Source: Baffinella frigidus
Lineage: Eukaryota; Cryptophyceae; Cryptomonadales; Baffinellaceae
Assembly (NCBI GenBank): GCA_026770585.1
Contig: MU646508.1
Coordinates: 549,387-560,154 of the forward strand
DNA length: 10,768 nucleotides
Direction: 5' to 3'
The position numbers were made by a program, and so were the translations under genes. How positions within the stretch are numbered: the stretch's first letter is position 1; each line of letters begins with the position of its first letter. This document shows, piece by piece, positions 10,660-10,768 of this stretch. Under the pieces are notes generated by a model that did no database searches, was not told the origin of the DNA, and saw only the letters and a program-made list of their open reading frames with translations.

Positions 10660-10768
10660 AGGACCCGTAACCGGTGACCCGTAACCCCTAAACCCTCACC
10701 CCTCACCACAAAACCCCTGAATCATACCACTAACCCCTCACCCCTAACCCCGAACCCCGAACCCCTAA
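10660..10768. repeat. C-rich telomere-like repeat at the right edge
   Basis: CCCGTAACC, CCCTAAACCC, CCCCTAACCCC and CCCCGAACCC variants occur on plus, opposite in orientation to the arrays at the left. It may be the start of another repeat-filled intron or an intergenic array. Confidence 0.8.

Overview
The window looks like nuclear DNA of a flagellated eukaryote. The best guess is a green alga, perhaps prasinophyte-like, though the sequence cannot prove it. The reasons are an axonemal dynein subunit gene with GT-AG introns, G/C-rich third codon positions, long tracts of degenerate plant/algal-type telomere-like repeats (TTTAGGG and variants), TGTAA motifs downstream of two coding regions, and many small inverted-repeat elements. 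Nothing prokaryotic, viral or plasmid-like was seen.

The main gene is on the minus strand from 6446 down past the left edge. It encodes the inner-arm dynein light (intermediate) chain p28/DNALI1. Five coding exons can be placed with consistent phases: exon 1 6446-6363, exon 2 4189-4125, exon 3 2729-2621, exon 4 1524-1424 and exon 5 317-243. Together they give about 144 codons, from the initiator to the conserved LYES motif. The C-terminal coiled-coil half lies outside the window. Introns of 2173, 1395, 1096 and 1106 bases separate the exons. Introns 2 to 5 are filled largely with telomere-like repeats, G-rich on the plus strand and so C-rich in the pre-mRNA. Intron 1 is filled mainly with small inverted-repeat elements.

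The most unusual feature is that broken copies of the gene's own exons are scattered through these introns. Exon 4 is represented seven times in whole or part, exon 3 by three further pieces, exon 2 by three, and exons 1 and 5 by one each. Some copies keep only the acceptor side, some only the donor side, and one joins exon 3 sequence to exon 4 sequence with no intron between. The 65-base donor-side copies of exon 4 differ from the real exon only at synonymous third positions.

Upstream of the dynein gene, 6447-7187 is 5' leader and flank with no convincing gene. A same-strand coding region (7673-7188, 161 codons) encodes an unrecognised protein. A short plus-strand coding region (8360-8665) encodes a Ser/Arg-rich unrecognised protein whose frame stays open and coding-like beyond its stop. 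From about 8820 to 10660 there are only small inverted-repeat elements, including two 121-bp members of one TA-flanked family, and no gene I can support. The window ends in C-rich telomere-like repeats, in the opposite orientation to those on the left.
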